A DNA stretch of 58,751 bases from Streptomyces sp. (GTDB taxonomy: Bacteria > Actinomycetota > Actinomycetes > Streptomycetales > Streptomycetaceae). How positions within the stretch are numbered: the stretch's first letter is position 1; each line of letters begins with the position of its first letter. The translations under genes were made by a program, and so were the position numbers. The stretch is taken from positions 1 to 58,751 of the forward strand of contig NZ_JAEKKT010000155.1 of the NCBI RefSeq assembly GCF_019510245.1, read 5' to 3'. The notes under the pieces are model-generated. The model saw nothing but the letters and a program-made list of their open reading frames with translations. It was not told where the DNA came from and did not search any database. Shown here in pieces: positions 41,499 to 50,870 of this stretch.

Positions 41499-42512
41499 TC
41501 AGCGGCCCAGGGACGCCGCCGTCTCGCGCAGTCGCGCATGCAGTCCGCGGTAAGTCTCGCGCGCGGGCAGCCACTCCTTGCGGAGCTTGGCCACACACGT
41601 GTAGTTGGTGTCGCACACGTTGGCCAACGGTGATTCCACCGTCTGGGTCGCGTACTGGTACGCGTCGAGTTCGCCGAACCCGTAGTCGCGCACCAGCCAC
41701 TGCACCAGGTCGAGCTGCGATATCCGGAAGGCGTCCTCCAGCGGACGTGCCGAACCCGTCGAGACGATGTGCGTGTCCGACTCCAGCCGGGGCCACGGCG
41801 TCGCGATCCCCTTCAGCAGCTCGACGATCACCACGGTGTTCATCGCGCACTCCACCGCCACCCCGCAGGTCTCGCCCTCGCCCTGCCGGGCGTGCCCGTC
41901 GCCGAGGCTGAGCAGTGCGCCCGCCACGTTGACCCCGAGATAGCAGGTGACGCCCGCGCGCATCTCCGGCGTGTCCATGTTCCCGCCGTGCGCGTCCGGC
42001 ACCAGGGCCGAACGGACCTCAAGATTCGCGGGGGCCACCCCGACCGTGCCGTGCATCGGGTCGAGCGGCAGCTCCAGCTCGATGCCGCCCTCGTGCGCCC
42101 GGAACAGGGCCGTGCGCCGGGCCCGGTCCAGCTGCCAGATCCAGACCGTCTCCGGCAGCGGCGGCTGCAGGGTGGCCGTGGTGTGCGTGGAGGTGAGCGC
42201 GCCGAACAGCGGCACCGTCGTCGACGCCGCCCAGTCCCGGGCCGGTTCGATCGACACGAAGTGCACGGCGACGGTGTCGCCCGGCTCCGCGCCCTCGATG
42301 TGGAAGGGGCCGGTCTGCGGGTTGAGGAACGGGAACTCGCAGACCTCGGACACCAGGTCCTTCTCGGACCGCACCCGTCCGGCGAAGCAGTCCTCCGTGT
42401 ACAGGTCGAGGACCGTGCCGGGCGCGATCCGCGCCACCGGCGGCGCCCCGCCGAACGTCCAGGCGTAGTCGTCCGGTCCGGGACGGACGGTGAGGATACG
42501 GGGGTCGCTCAT
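41499..42512 (-). CDS. Acetamidase/formamidase family protein
   Basis: The 337-aa protein belongs to the FmdA_AmdA family that hydrolyses short amides to ammonia and acid. Supporting segments are PGTVLDLYTEDCFAGRV, GPFHIEGAEPGDTVAVHFVS, HGGNMDTPEMRAGVTCYLGV and GDGHARQGEGETCGVAVE (the G-D-x-H-A-x-Q-G-x-G-E motif of the active site). Its start overlaps the permease stop by 4 bases (ATGA), so an amide or amine taken up by the permease is a likely substrate. Confidence 0.92.
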   Translation of the reverse strand: MSDPRILTVRPGPDDYAWTFGGAPPVARIAPGTVLDLYTEDCFAGRVRSEKDLVSEVCEFPFLNPQTGPFHIEGAEPGDTVAVHFVSIEPARDWAASTTVPLFGALTSTHTTATLQPPLPETVWIWQLDRARRTALFRAHEGGIELELPLDPMHGTVGVAPANLEVRSALVPDAHGGNMDTPEMRAGVTCYLGVNVAGALLSLGDGHARQGEGETCGVAVECAMNTVVIVELLKGIATPWPRLESDTHIVSTGSARPLEDAFRISQLDLVQWLVRDYGFGELDAYQYATQTVESPLANVCDTNYTCVAKLRKEWLPARETYRGLHARLRETAASLGR

Positions 42513-43996
42513 CGCGGTGGTGCTCCGTTCTGTGCGGCGACGGTGCCGGGGGTGTCCTCTTCGAGGTGGACCCGCGCGGTCTCGGCTATGCGCCCGGGGT
42601 GACGCCGGATCAGCACCAGGAGGACGACCACTCCGATCGCCATCCAGACCCCGACCACCGGACCGGCGTACGACACCGGGGCGGTCAGCTTCGTCACGAA
42701 GTCGAAGACGGGCAGGCCGGCCGCGGTGAGCAGGGCGGGGACGAAGGCCACGATGCCCAGCAGCGGGAGGAGCAGGTGCCGTACGGGCTTGAGGGAGGGA
42801 CGGCCGCGGCGCAGGAAGTAGCCGGCGCAGGCGAGGTTGACGACGATGTAGACGCCGATGACGACCGTGACGATCACTGTGGCCAGCAGCAGGAACGCGG
42901 TCACCGGGTCGTAGCCGAAACCGAGCCCCAGCATCGCGCCGACCGCCACCACCGTCTGGACCGCGATGCCGGCGACGGGGGAGCGGTACCGGGGGTGGAG
43001 CGTGGCGAGCACGCGCGGGAGGACCCGGATGCGGGCCAGCGCGAAGGCCGTCCGCGTGGAGACGTTGGCGCAGGCGTTGGCGTTGGCGACGGTCGAATTC
43101 ACGACCGCCAGGAACACGAGCACCCAGAACAGCCCGAAGGAGGCCCGGGCGACCCCCTCCCAGGACGCCTCGCCCGCCGCCCCGAAGGAGGCGAACCTGC
43201 CGGGGCCGAAGTACACGCTCATCGCATAGGTCGTCACCACGTAGAACAGGCCGATCCCCAGGGCCGCGCCGAGCACCGCGCGGCGCATCGTGCGGCGCGG
43301 GTCACGGGTCTCCTCGGCGAGCGGCGCGGCCGCTTCGAAGCCGGCGAACGCCAGCACGGTGTAGACGGAACCGGCGAAGACCCCGCTGACCCCTCCGTAG
43401 CCGTCCGCCGTGTGCGAAGTTCCGAACACGGAGAGGGTGTTGTGGCCACCGGCGCGGATGATCAGCCATCCTGCGAAGACGAGGAACACCGCGACCTCGA
43501 AGACCCCGAGGACGGTCCCGAAGCGGGCCGAGGCCCGCACGCCCAGGTATCCGGCGACGGCGACGACGGCGGCGCCGGCCAGCGCCCACGGCCACCACAG
43601 GCCGGCCGGGTAGGAGGCCCACTCGTCATGCAGGGTCCCCGCCGCGGTGAACCCGAGCTGGAGCAGCAGCAACGGCGGAACCAGCGCCTCCACGAACACG
43701 TAGCCCCAGCCGACCAGGAACCCCACGGCCGGATGCAGCCCTTGCGCCGCATAGGTGGCCACGGAGCCGGCCGCGGGCAACTCGCGCGCCAGCTCGGCCA
43801 CGCACGACGCGGTGAACAGGCAGGCCACCAGAGCGATCACCACGGCCAGGGGCAGGCTGCCCCCGGCGAACGCCGCCCCCGCCGGAATGGACGCGGCGAC
43901 GGCGGCGGCGGGCGCCATCGCCGTGACGCTCTGGAACAGCACCTCCCGCAACCCCACCGCGTCCCGCCGCAGGCCCGCGGCCGCCTCTCCCGACAT
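42509..43996 (-). CDS. APC-family amino acid/amine permease
   Basis: The 495-aa membrane protein has about 12 hydrophobic segments, beginning with VLFQSVTAMAPAAAVAASIP, a characteristic TM1 of actinobacterial APC transporters. It continues with AFAGFEAAAPLAEETRDPRR (the consensus F-x-G-F-E-x-x-x-x-x-x-E-E-x-x-x-P). The start at 43996 has AGGGGGA upstream. It is translationally coupled to the downstream acetamidase and likely imports its substrate. The 248 bases upstream hold no gene and presumably its promoter. Confidence 0.92.
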   Translation of the reverse strand: MSGEAAAGLRRDAVGLREVLFQSVTAMAPAAAVAASIPAGAAFAGGSLPLAVVIALVACLFTASCVAELARELPAAGSVATYAAQGLHPAVGFLVGWGYVFVEALVPPLLLLQLGFTAAGTLHDEWASYPAGLWWPWALAGAAVVAVAGYLGVRASARFGTVLGVFEVAVFLVFAGWLIIRAGGHNTLSVFGTSHTADGYGGVSGVFAGSVYTVLAFAGFEAAAPLAEETRDPRRTMRRAVLGAALGIGLFYVVTTYAMSVYFGPGRFASFGAAGEASWEGVARASFGLFWVLVFLAVVNSTVANANACANVSTRTAFALARIRVLPRVLATLHPRYRSPVAGIAVQTVVAVGAMLGLGFGYDPVTAFLLLATVIVTVVIGVYIVVNLACAGYFLRRGRPSLKPVRHLLLPLLGIVAFVPALLTAAGLPVFDFVTKLTAPVSYAGPVVGVWMAIGVVVLLVLIRRHPGRIAETARVHLEEDTPGTVAAQNGAPPR

Positions 43997-44244
43997 ACGT
44001 CCCCCTGACGTGCGTGTTCCCCTCGTTCCGGCGGATGCCTCGCGTGAATCACGGTACGGCGCTTGCGGGTTGGGCAGAAGGGCGCCTGGGGGTTCCGTGG
44101 ACGGAGCGGCGACTGTGGACAACCGCGCCACCCGGACGGGCGATGGGGAGCGCGGGCCTCACCCGGGCTCGCCCTCCGCCGTCCCCACGGCATGGCGACC
44201 CGAACCACCGGGCGCGAAGGTGGAGACTTCCGGCCGTGACTCGG

Positions 44245-45453
44245 TCAGACCCGCTCGGCCACGGTCGCCGGATCGTCCAGGACGGCACGGATCACCGAGT
44301 GGGCCGCGCCCAGGAGGGGGCCCTCGGAGCCGAGGCGGGAGACGGAGACCGGCAGGGCAGGGCCCGTTGTACGGTCGGCGAGCTCCGCTTCCAGGGACGG
44401 CAGGAGCCAGGGGGCGAGGCCCGCCAGGGCGCCGCCCAGCACCACGGACTCGGGGTCGAGGAGGTTGACGGCGCCGGTCAGGGCGATGCCCAGGGCCGTA
44501 CCGGCGTCCCGCAGGGCGCGGCGTACGCCCTCGTGGTCCGCGCCCGCCCGCTGCGCGAGCAGCCCCACCGCGTCCTCACGGGGTTCGAGGCCGGCCGCAC
44601 GCAGCACCGCCTCCTCGCCGGCGTACTGCTCCAGGCACCCGCGCCCGCCACAGGCGCACCGCGGCCCGTCGGGGTGGACCGGCACGTGGCCGAGCTCGCC
44701 CGCGAAACCGCGTTTCCCGCGCAGCAGCTGTCCGTCCACCACGACGGCGGCGCCGATGCCGATCTCCGCCGACACGTGCAGGAAGTCGTTCGGCGTCGCG
44801 TCCCCGAGCCACAGTTCGGCCAGGGCGCCGAAGTTGGCCTCGTTGTCCACCGTCAGCGGGAGGCCGGCGGGCAGCAGGGCGGCCAGGTCGGTGCCGTGCC
44901 AGTCGAGGTTCGGGGCGTGGACGACCGTGTGTCCGTCGCGGGCCACGAGGCCGGGCACGGCGACCGCGAGACCGGCGGGCCACAGGCCGTCCCGTTCCGC
45001 GTCCGCCGCGACCCGCCGGACCAGTTCGGTCAGCTCCGCCAGCACGGGGCGCGGGTCCTGGCCCCGGTTCGCACCGTGCCGCACGGCACGCGCGCGTACC
45101 TCGCCGCGCAGGTCGACCGCGCACACGGCGAGATGGTCGACCCCGACCTCCGCCCCGAGACCGGCCGGTCCGTGCCCGCTCACCGCGAGTGCCGAGCCCG
45201 GCCGTCCGACGCGGTTGGGCCGCTCGGGACCCAGCTCCTCCAGCAGCCCCCAGCGGATCAGCTCGTCCACCAGGGTCGACACCGCCGCTCTGGTGAGGCC
45301 GATGCGTGAGGCGACCGCGGCCCGCGACAGCGAGCCCTCCGCACTGACGGCGTGCATCACGCGCGCGAGGTTGCGCCGGCGCATGCCCTGCTGGGTGTCC
45401 GGCAGGGCACGGCCGGTGGCCGTCGGACGGGCCTCGTGCAGCGGTGCGGTCAT
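44245..45453 (-). CDS. xylR: ROK-family transcriptional repressor (XylR)
   Basis: The 402-aa protein has an N-terminal winged helix (residues ~25-90: RRRNLARVMHAVSAEGSLSR, VASRIGLTRAAVSTLVDELI) and a ROK sugar-binding domain. The latter has ATP-site-like parts (GLGAEVGVDHLAVCAVDLRG) and the zinc motif CACGGRGCLEQYAGEE. It is downstream of xylB with a 53-base gap on the same strand and next to divergent xylA, so it is the expected xylose-responsive repressor. It would release DNA when xylose binds. Two inverted half-sites in the xylB/xylA gap are the likely targets. Confidence 0.92.
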   Translation of the reverse strand: MTAPLHEARPTATGRALPDTQQGMRRRNLARVMHAVSAEGSLSRAAVASRIGLTRAAVSTLVDELIRWGLLEELGPERPNRVGRPGSALAVSGHGPAGLGAEVGVDHLAVCAVDLRGEVRARAVRHGANRGQDPRPVLAELTELVRRVAADAERDGLWPAGLAVAVPGLVARDGHTVVHAPNLDWHGTDLAALLPAGLPLTVDNEANFGALAELWLGDATPNDFLHVSAEIGIGAAVVVDGQLLRGKRGFAGELGHVPVHPDGPRCACGGRGCLEQYAGEEAVLRAAGLEPREDAVGLLAQRAGADHEGVRRALRDAGTALGIALTGAVNLLDPESVVLGGALAGLAPWLLPSLEAELADRTTGPALPVSVSRLGSEGPLLGAAHSVIRAVLDDPATVAERV

Positions 45454-45506
45454 GCCTCCATCAATCCTCTGGGACTTTCTGAATCCTCTCGGCAGTCCTC
45501 TGCCGA

Positions 45507-46952
45507 TCAGCGATTCTCCGGCGCCCGCTCCAGCAGCGGGGCCGCGTCGGAGAGTACCCCGGAGATCCTGGACAGCGTCGCGGAGTCCCGCTCCACCGCG
45601 TCCAGCACGGGCCCCGCGGCGGTGTTCCAGCGCCGCGCCACCGCCGCCGGGTCCTCACCGGTGAGCAGCCCGGCCGCCTGCGCGGCGGCGCCGAGGGCGA
45701 CCAGCTCCTTGGCCTCGGGCACCTGCACCGGCCGTCCCGAGAGCCGCCGCACCGTCTCCTGCCAGGCCCGGCCCCGGGCGCCGCCGCCGATCAGCAGCAG
45801 CGGGCCGGTCCGGTCGGCGTCCTCGTCGAGGACCAGGTCCAGGGCGCCCAGCAGGGCGTGCACGGCGCCGTCGTAGGCGGCCTGGAGGAGCTGGCCCGCG
45901 GTGGTGTCATGGCGCAGTCCGTGCAGCAGGCCGGAGGCGTTCGGCAGGTTCGGGGTGCGCTCGCCGTCCAGGTACGGCAGCAGGGTCACCGAGGTGCCGG
46001 GCTCGACGGCCTCGCGGTCCAGGCCGAGAAGGGCCGCGACCCGGTCGACCGCGAGGGTGCAGTTCAGCGTGCAGGCGAGCGGCAGCCAGTCGCCGTGCGC
46101 GTCGGCGAAGCCCGCCACCGTGCCCGTGGGGTCGGCGGGGCGGTGCTTGGAGACGGCGTACACCGTGCCCGAGGTGCCCAGGCTCAGTACGGGGGTGCCC
46201 GGTCGCAGCCCGAGCCCCAGCGCGGCCGCCGCGTTGTCACCGGTGCCGGGCGCCACCAGGGTGCCCTTGGAGAACGGCAGGTCATGACTGTCCCGGACGG
46301 TGCCGGCGACCTCGCCAGGGCGGACCACCCGGGGCAGGAACGCCGGGTCCAGGCCCACATGGGCCAGGGTCTCCTCGTCGTACGCCTCGGTCGCCGACGC
46401 CCACCAGCCGGTGCCGGAGGCGTCGCCGCGGTCGGTCGTGCCCTGCCCGGTCAGCCGCTCCGTGAGGTAGTCGTGGGGGAGCCGTACGGCCCTGGTCGCG
46501 CGCACCGCCTCCGGTTCGTGCTCCGCGAGCCACGCCCACTTGGTGACCGTGAACGACGCGCCCGGCACACTCCCGGTGCGCTCCGCCCAGGCCTTCGGGC
46601 CGCCCAGCTCCTCGATCAGCCGCTGGGCCTGCGGCGCCGAACGGACGTCGTTCCAGAGCAGTGCGGGTCGTACCGGCTCGCCGCGTTCGTCCAGGGTGAC
46701 CAGACCGTGCTGCTGCCCGCCGATCGACACGGCCGCCGCCTCGTGCGCGGCGTCCCCGCACTGGCGCAGCGCCTCGCACAGTGCGTCCCACCACTGGCGC
46801 GGATCACTCTCCCGGCCCGCTCCGGTGGTCACGGTGTGCGGTGCCTGGCCGCTCGCGACGACCTCGCCGGTGGACGCGTCGACGACCAGCGCCTTGGTGG
46901 ACTGGGTGGACGTGTCCACGCCGACGACGAGCGGACCCTCGGCTGCTGACAT
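45507..46952 (-). CDS. xylB: Xylulokinase
   Basis: The 481-aa FGGY kinase phosphorylates D-xylulose to xylulose-5-phosphate for the pentose phosphate pathway. It has GVDTSTQSTKALVVDASTGE at the N-terminus, SIGGQQHGLVTLDERGE, LSLGTSGTVYAVSKHRP and the C-terminal LLLIGGGARGRAWQETVRRL. The start at 46952 has GGGAGAGC upstream. It is divergent from xylA and followed by xylR, so both catabolic genes and the repressor form one control unit. Confidence 0.96.
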   Translation of the reverse strand: MSAAEGPLVVGVDTSTQSTKALVVDASTGEVVASGQAPHTVTTGAGRESDPRQWWDALCEALRQCGDAAHEAAAVSIGGQQHGLVTLDERGEPVRPALLWNDVRSAPQAQRLIEELGGPKAWAERTGSVPGASFTVTKWAWLAEHEPEAVRATRAVRLPHDYLTERLTGQGTTDRGDASGTGWWASATEAYDEETLAHVGLDPAFLPRVVRPGEVAGTVRDSHDLPFSKGTLVAPGTGDNAAAALGLGLRPGTPVLSLGTSGTVYAVSKHRPADPTGTVAGFADAHGDWLPLACTLNCTLAVDRVAALLGLDREAVEPGTSVTLLPYLDGERTPNLPNASGLLHGLRHDTTAGQLLQAAYDGAVHALLGALDLVLDEDADRTGPLLLIGGGARGRAWQETVRRLSGRPVQVPEAKELVALGAAAQAAGLLTGEDPAAVARRWNTAAGPVLDAVERDSATLSRISGVLSDAAPLLERAPENR

Positions 46953-46976
46953 CGAGCTCTCCCTTTTTCCGCGGCT

Positions 46977-47096
46977 CGCGGTTTACCTGACCTGCAGTTT
47001 TTCCGGTTCGTCGGGGTGTCGCGACCCGGTTTTCGTCCTTCGGGGACAGGGTGACCCTTCCCAGGGACGCGTTGGCATACTAATTTGTAAACCGCG
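46977..47096. promoter_or_regulatory. Two inverted XylR operator half-sites in the xylB-xylA gap
   Basis: CGCGGTTTAC at 46977-46986 lies 25 bases from the xylB start codon. Its exact reverse complement GTAAACCGCG at 47087-47096 lies 84 bases before the xylA start, inside an AT-richer patch. The same 10-base word placed once per promoter, in opposite orientation, is what a repressor controlling divergent genes would use. Confidence 0.55.
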
Positions 47097-47179
47097 ATGA
47101 CGAAATAGTCGGCACGACAGTCATCCATCAGTCATCCACCGCAGTCATCGAGCACAACCCCCGAGCAAGGAGCCGCGGC

Positions 47180-48346
47180 ATGAGCTTCCAGCCCACCCCC
47201 GAGGACAGGTTCACCTTCGGCCTGTGGACCGTCGGCTGGCAGGGAAGGGACCCGTTCGGCGACGCCACCCGCGGCGCCCTCGACCCCGTCGAGACGGTCC
47301 AGCGCCTGTCCGAACTGGGCGCCCACGGTGTGACGTTCCACGACGACGACCTGATCCCCTTCGGGTCCTCGGACACCGAGCGCGAGTCGCACATCAAGCG
47401 CTTCCGGCAGGCCCTCGACGCCACCGGCATGAAGGTGCCGATGGCCACCACCAACCTCTTCACCCACCCGGTCTTCAAGGACGGCGCCTTCACCGCGAAC
47501 GACCGTGACGTGCGCCGCTACGCGCTGCGCAAGACCATCCGCAACATCGACCTGGCCGTCGAGCTGGGCGCCGAGACGTACGTCGCCTGGGGCGGCCGCG
47601 AGGGCGCCGAGTCCGGCGCCGCCAAGGACGTCCGGGTCGCCCTCGACCGCATGAAGGAGGCCTTCGACCTCCTCGGCGAGTACGTCACCTCCCAGGGCTA
47701 CGACCTGCGCTTCGCCATCGAGCCCAAGCCGAACGAGCCGCGCGGCGACATCCTGCTCCCCACCGTCGGCCACGCCCTCGCCTTCATCGAGCGCCTGGAG
47801 CGCCCCGAGCTGTACGGCGTGAACCCCGAGGTGGGCCACGAGCAGATGGCCGGCCTGAACTTCCCGCACGGCATCGCGCAGGCCCTGTGGGCGGGCAAGC
47901 TCTTCCACATCGACCTCAACGGCCAGTCCGGCATCAAGTACGACCAGGACCTGCGCTTCGGCGCCGGTGACCTGCGCGCCGCCTTCTGGCTGGTCGACCT
48001 CCTGGAGAGCGCCGGCTACGCGGGCCCGAAGCACTTCGACTTCAAGCCGCCGCGGACCGAGGACCTCGACGGCGTGTGGGCGTCGGCCGCCGGCTGCATG
48101 CGCAACTACCTGATCCTCAAGGAGCGCGCGGCCGCTTTCCGTGCGGACCCGGAGGTCCAGGAGGCCCTGCGCGCCTCCCGTCTGGACCAGCTGGCCCAGC
48201 CGACCGCCGCGGACGGCCTCCAGGCCCTCCTCGCCGACCGTACGGCCTTCGAGGAGTTCGACGTGGACGCGACGGCCGCACGCGGAATGGCTTTCGAGCG
48301 CCTCGACCAGCTGGCGATGGACCACCTGCTGGGCGCGCGGGGCTGA
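47180..48346 (+). CDS. xylA: Xylose isomerase
   Basis: The 388-aa TIM-barrel enzyme of the actinobacterial class I type converts D-xylose to D-xylulose (and glucose to fructose) with two divalent metals. Visible hallmarks are TVGWQGRDPFGDATR, the catalytic His in VTFHDDDLIPFG, VAWGGREGAESGAAKDV, the metal site EPKPNEPRGDI and GVNPEVGHEQMAGLNFPHG, and HIDLNGQSGIKYDQDLRFG. Start ATG 47180 has AAGGAG upstream. It is followed by a GC-rich inverted repeat that probably terminates transcription. Confidence 0.97.
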   Translation: MSFQPTPEDRFTFGLWTVGWQGRDPFGDATRGALDPVETVQRLSELGAHGVTFHDDDLIPFGSSDTERESHIKRFRQALDATGMKVPMATTNLFTHPVFKDGAFTANDRDVRRYALRKTIRNIDLAVELGAETYVAWGGREGAESGAAKDVRVALDRMKEAFDLLGEYVTSQGYDLRFAIEPKPNEPRGDILLPTVGHALAFIERLERPELYGVNPEVGHEQMAGLNFPHGIAQALWAGKLFHIDLNGQSGIKYDQDLRFGAGDLRAAFWLVDLLESAGYAGPKHFDFKPPRTEDLDGVWASAAGCMRNYLILKERAAAFRADPEVQEALRASRLDQLAQPTAADGLQALLADRTAFEEFDVDATAARGMAFERLDQLAMDHLLGARG

Positions 48347-48355
48347 ACACACACG

Positions 48356-48400
48356 CGCGCGCGTGAAGGCCGCTCCAGCGGTGACGCCCTCACGCGCGCG
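48356..48400 (+). terminator. Inverted repeat after xylA
   Basis: CGCGCGCGTGA (48356-48366) pairs exactly with TCACGCGCGCG (48390-48400). The 23-base loop itself contains a small CCGCT/AGCGG hairpin. It starts 10 bases after the xylA stop and lacks a T-run. It is a probable terminator of the xylA transcript. Confidence 0.5.
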
Positions 48401-48542
48401 TGCCGTGCCCTGCCCCGATTCCGCATCCGCACGACCGGTTCGCACGGGGAATGCTCCGGAATCGTGCGGTCCATGGCATGAATCCGTGCCAACTCCCGCG
48501 CCGGGCTCGCGCGACGACCGGAACGCGGTGACTCTTGGCGGT

Positions 48543-49097
48543 ATGGCCATGCCGCCCGTACCGCCACGACCGCCCGGCCCGCCACATGGCACTCCGCCGC
48601 CAGGCGGAGGCTACGACCCGTCTCCGTACGAGGGCTACGACCCGCCTTCGTCCGGAGGTTACGGCCCGCCTCCGCACGGGGGTTACGGCCCCTCTCCCCA
48701 CGAAGGCTCCGCACCGCCCCCGCACGCCGGCTTCGGCGCCCCGCCCGGCGACCAGGAGCCGCCCACCGCCGTCGGGTGGATGCCACCACGCCCACCGGAG
48801 CCGCCGCGCCGGCGCAGGGGCCCTTTGTTCGCCGTGCTGGTCCTGCTGGTGGCCGCGGGGGCCGTCGCGGCCGTCGTCCTGATGGCGTCCGGCGGCGACG
48901 GCTCGACCGACGGGAAACCGGGCACGAGCAGCCCGAGCCACTCCGGTTCGCCCCGCCCTTCGCTCGGCCTCCCGACCGAGCTGCCCAGCAGCCTGCCGTC
49001 GGGCCTGCCGAGCGAACTCCCTTCGCAGTGGCCCTCGGAGCTGCCCAGCGAGCTGCCGAGCGGTCTGGACTCGCTGTTGCCTTCGCTGCTGGGGTAG
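48543..49097 (+). CDS. Pro/Gly-rich single-pass membrane protein with LPS-type repeats
   Basis: The 184-aa protein has a Pro/Gly/Tyr-rich cytoplasmic N-terminus (tandem GGYGPPPHGGYGPSP-like units, residues 1-85). A basic stretch RRRRG and one membrane helix follow (FAVLVLLVAAGAVAAVVLMA, ~95-114). The external tail is Ser/Pro-rich and ends in repeated L-P-S-E/G/S units (LPSSLPSGLPSELPS). This architecture is common among uncharacterised actinobacterial membrane proteins, and no enzymatic domain is present. ATG 48543 was chosen because the Pro-rich part begins there and upstream residues look non-coding. Confidence 0.7.
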   Translation: MAMPPVPPRPPGPPHGTPPPGGGYDPSPYEGYDPPSSGGYGPPPHGGYGPSPHEGSAPPPHAGFGAPPGDQEPPTAVGWMPPRPPEPPRRRRGPLFAVLVLLVAAGAVAAVVLMASGGDGSTDGKPGTSSPSHSGSPRPSLGLPTELPSSLPSGLPSELPSQWPSELPSELPSGLDSLLPSLLG

Positions 49098-49305
49098 CCA
49101 GCCGTCTCCGGACGTCCGGCGCGGCAGGCGACCGGTAGTGATCACGCTGAGAGCGCGGCTGCTTCACGATCTGTTCGAGTCGGTCCTCGGGGGCCAGTAG
49201 GGGTGGCTCGTCAGGGATGTCTCAGGGTCGTGGTCCGGAACCGCGGGAAGCGCGGACCCGTTCTCACATCAGAGAGCGGCAAGGGCCGCGAAGGAGGCGA
49301 CGTTG

Positions 49306-49488
49306 ATGTCGAAGAACGCGAAGATCGCCGCAGGAGGTGTGGCGGTCGGGCTCATCCTGCTGATATGGCTGCCCTGGTGGGTGACGTTCCTGATCGTGGT
49401 GGGCGTCCCGGTGGCCGCGTACCTCGCGCTCGACCCCTCGCAGCGGCGCAGGCTGCGCCGGGTCACGCGCAAGGAGATCGGCCACTGA
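49306..49488 (+). CDS. Small membrane protein, 60 aa
   Basis: ATG 49306 follows AAGGAGG at a good distance; a TTG at 49303 is less likely. The product has two hydrophobic segments (IAAGGVAVGLILLIWLPWW, then VTFLIVVGVPVAAYLAL) and a basic C-terminal tail (SQRRRLRRVTRKEIGH). It is not assigned to a named family. It stands alone between a Pro-rich membrane protein and a minus-strand hypothetical gene. Confidence 0.7.
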   Translation: MSKNAKIAAGGVAVGLILLIWLPWWVTFLIVVGVPVAAYLALDPSQRRRLRRVTRKEIGH

Positions 49489-49551
49489 GCCACCTGCCCG
49501 GGGCCGTGCCCCGCCCCTGACAGGCCTGCGGGGGGATACGGCCCGGGAGGC

Positions 49552-50406
49552 TCACAGAGGCCGTACGGCCATCTTGTCGAGGGCTTCCAGGAGGCCGGGG
49601 AGCTCGGGTCCCCGGCCGACCGGGAGGACCTCGCCGGGTTCCTCGTCGAGGAGCACGAAGGCGATGTCGTCGGTCCGGGCCACGAGCGACCAGCCGGGCC
49701 CGTCGGCGCGCAGGGTACGGGCGTCGCCCGGGGCGAACGAGGAGCGCACCCGGCCCAGCGGCGGAGGCGTGTCCACGTAGGCCCACGCCTCGGCCAGGAC
49801 CCGCCGGACTCCGGCGTGCCCCTTCGGGGCCCTCGGGGCCGCCTCGTCGTCCTGCGGAGCCTCCTCGGGGGCTTCTGGGGCAGCCCCGGCCGCCGCCGGT
49901 GCCGGGAAGAAGTCGTCGCCGATCTGCTCCCGCCAGATCGCCCACTGGAGGGCGATCTCGTCGGCGCCCAGCCGCCGCTGCGCAGGACCCCAGACACTGG
50001 TGTCCGGCGGGGCCAGCGGCGTCTGGTCCGCCACCTCAGGGCCGGGGTCGTGCGGCGCGGGCACGTCGGGAGCCGCCACGGCGACCGCCAGCGGCCAGCC
50101 GGGCAGGGCGGCGACCACCGTGCGCTCGTCCGGCGACAGGTCGTACTCCATGCCGCAGTCCCAGGACGCGATCGCGACGGCGACCAGCGAGACGTCGTCG
50201 ATCACGACCGTCCAGCGCGCTCCTTCGCCGTCCTGGCCGAGCACCAGACCGTACCCGTCGGCGCGCGGTGCCAGCTGCAGTGCCGCGCACGCCTCCGGAT
50301 AGTCGTCGCCCAGCACACTCGGAAACTTCGCCGGCGTCAGCAGCACCGCCGTGAGCACGTACAGTGCCTCGTCCGCGGCGACGGCCTCCTCATCGGTCCC
50401 GGCCAT
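49552..50406 (-). CDS. Hypothetical acidic protein, 284 aa
   Basis: I do not recognise the family. The protein has two similar halves joined by an Ala/Pro/Glu-rich linker (about residues 160-185). Each half carries short strands and a W-S-L-V-A-R or W-T-V-V-I-D-D-x-S-L segment (WTVVIDDVSLVAVAIASWDC; GWSLVARTDDIAFVLLDEEP), suggesting duplicated domains. It has no signal peptide or membrane segment. The start 50406 has GGGAGGCAGGG upstream. Its neighbours do not suggest a role. Confidence 0.7.
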   Translation of the reverse strand: MAGTDEEAVAADEALYVLTAVLLTPAKFPSVLGDDYPEACAALQLAPRADGYGLVLGQDGEGARWTVVIDDVSLVAVAIASWDCGMEYDLSPDERTVVAALPGWPLAVAVAAPDVPAPHDPGPEVADQTPLAPPDTSVWGPAQRRLGADEIALQWAIWREQIGDDFFPAPAAAGAAPEAPEEAPQDDEAAPRAPKGHAGVRRVLAEAWAYVDTPPPLGRVRSSFAPGDARTLRADGPGWSLVARTDDIAFVLLDEEPGEVLPVGRGPELPGLLEALDKMAVRPL

Positions 50407-50564
50407 CCCTGCCTCCCCAGTGGTTCGTCCAACGGCGCGCACCCTAGTGCGACGGGAAGGCCGTTGTCACGGCCGGCCTCCATACGAGCTGCAGGTTTCC
50501 ACCGGGACGGGACGAAACGACCTCGCGGGCAGGGGAAACCTCGTGACCTCGGCGGTACCGAGGG

Positions 50565-50870
50565 TCAGGCCACCGGCAGCCCGAGGAGGTCGCGCGCCAC
50601 CGCGGCCGGCGACTCCTCGCGCTCCCGGGCCAGGGCGACCACGGCCCGGCACGCCAGCTCGCTCACCCCGAAGGACAGCGCCTCCGGCGACACCCAGCCC
50701 GCCGCCTCCTCGATCCGGTCCTGGTCGTCCTCCGCGCGGGCCGTGACATAGGCGGCCGCGGCCTCGAACAAGTTGTGCGCGCGCTGCTCACGGCTCGCAC
50801 GCCGTTCCGGCACCGTTCCGCCGTCGGCGCCACGCCGTCTGCCTGCGTACCTGCGGATCCGGTCGAACAC
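50565..50870 (-). CDS. Hypothetical helical protein, 101 aa
   Basis: GTG 50870 has GGAGA 6 bases upstream. The product begins FDRIRRYAGRRRGADGG, then forms a long charged helix (EQRAHNLFEAAAAYVTARAE, DDQDRIEEAAGWVSPEALSF), ending VARDLLGLPVA. It has no known domain. It was kept because its ribosome binding site, length and minus-strand reading fit the neighbouring genes and no better frame exists. Confidence 0.6.
   Translation of the reverse strand: MFDRIRRYAGRRRGADGGTVPERRASREQRAHNLFEAAAAYVTARAEDDQDRIEEAAGWVSPEALSFGVSELACRAVVALAREREESPAAVARDLLGLPVA

Noticed and set aside
37925..41911. A single very long plus-strand open frame of about 1,300 codons
   Set aside because: It is an antisense artefact of G+C-rich coding DNA. 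It overlaps clear minus-strand genes (aldehyde dehydrogenase, GAF regulator, amidase, acetamidase) and has no protein-like motifs.
47132..48592. Long minus-strand open frame opposite xylose isomerase
   Set aside because: xylA on the plus strand is unmistakable; the opposite frame is Gly/Val/Arg-rich and without motifs.
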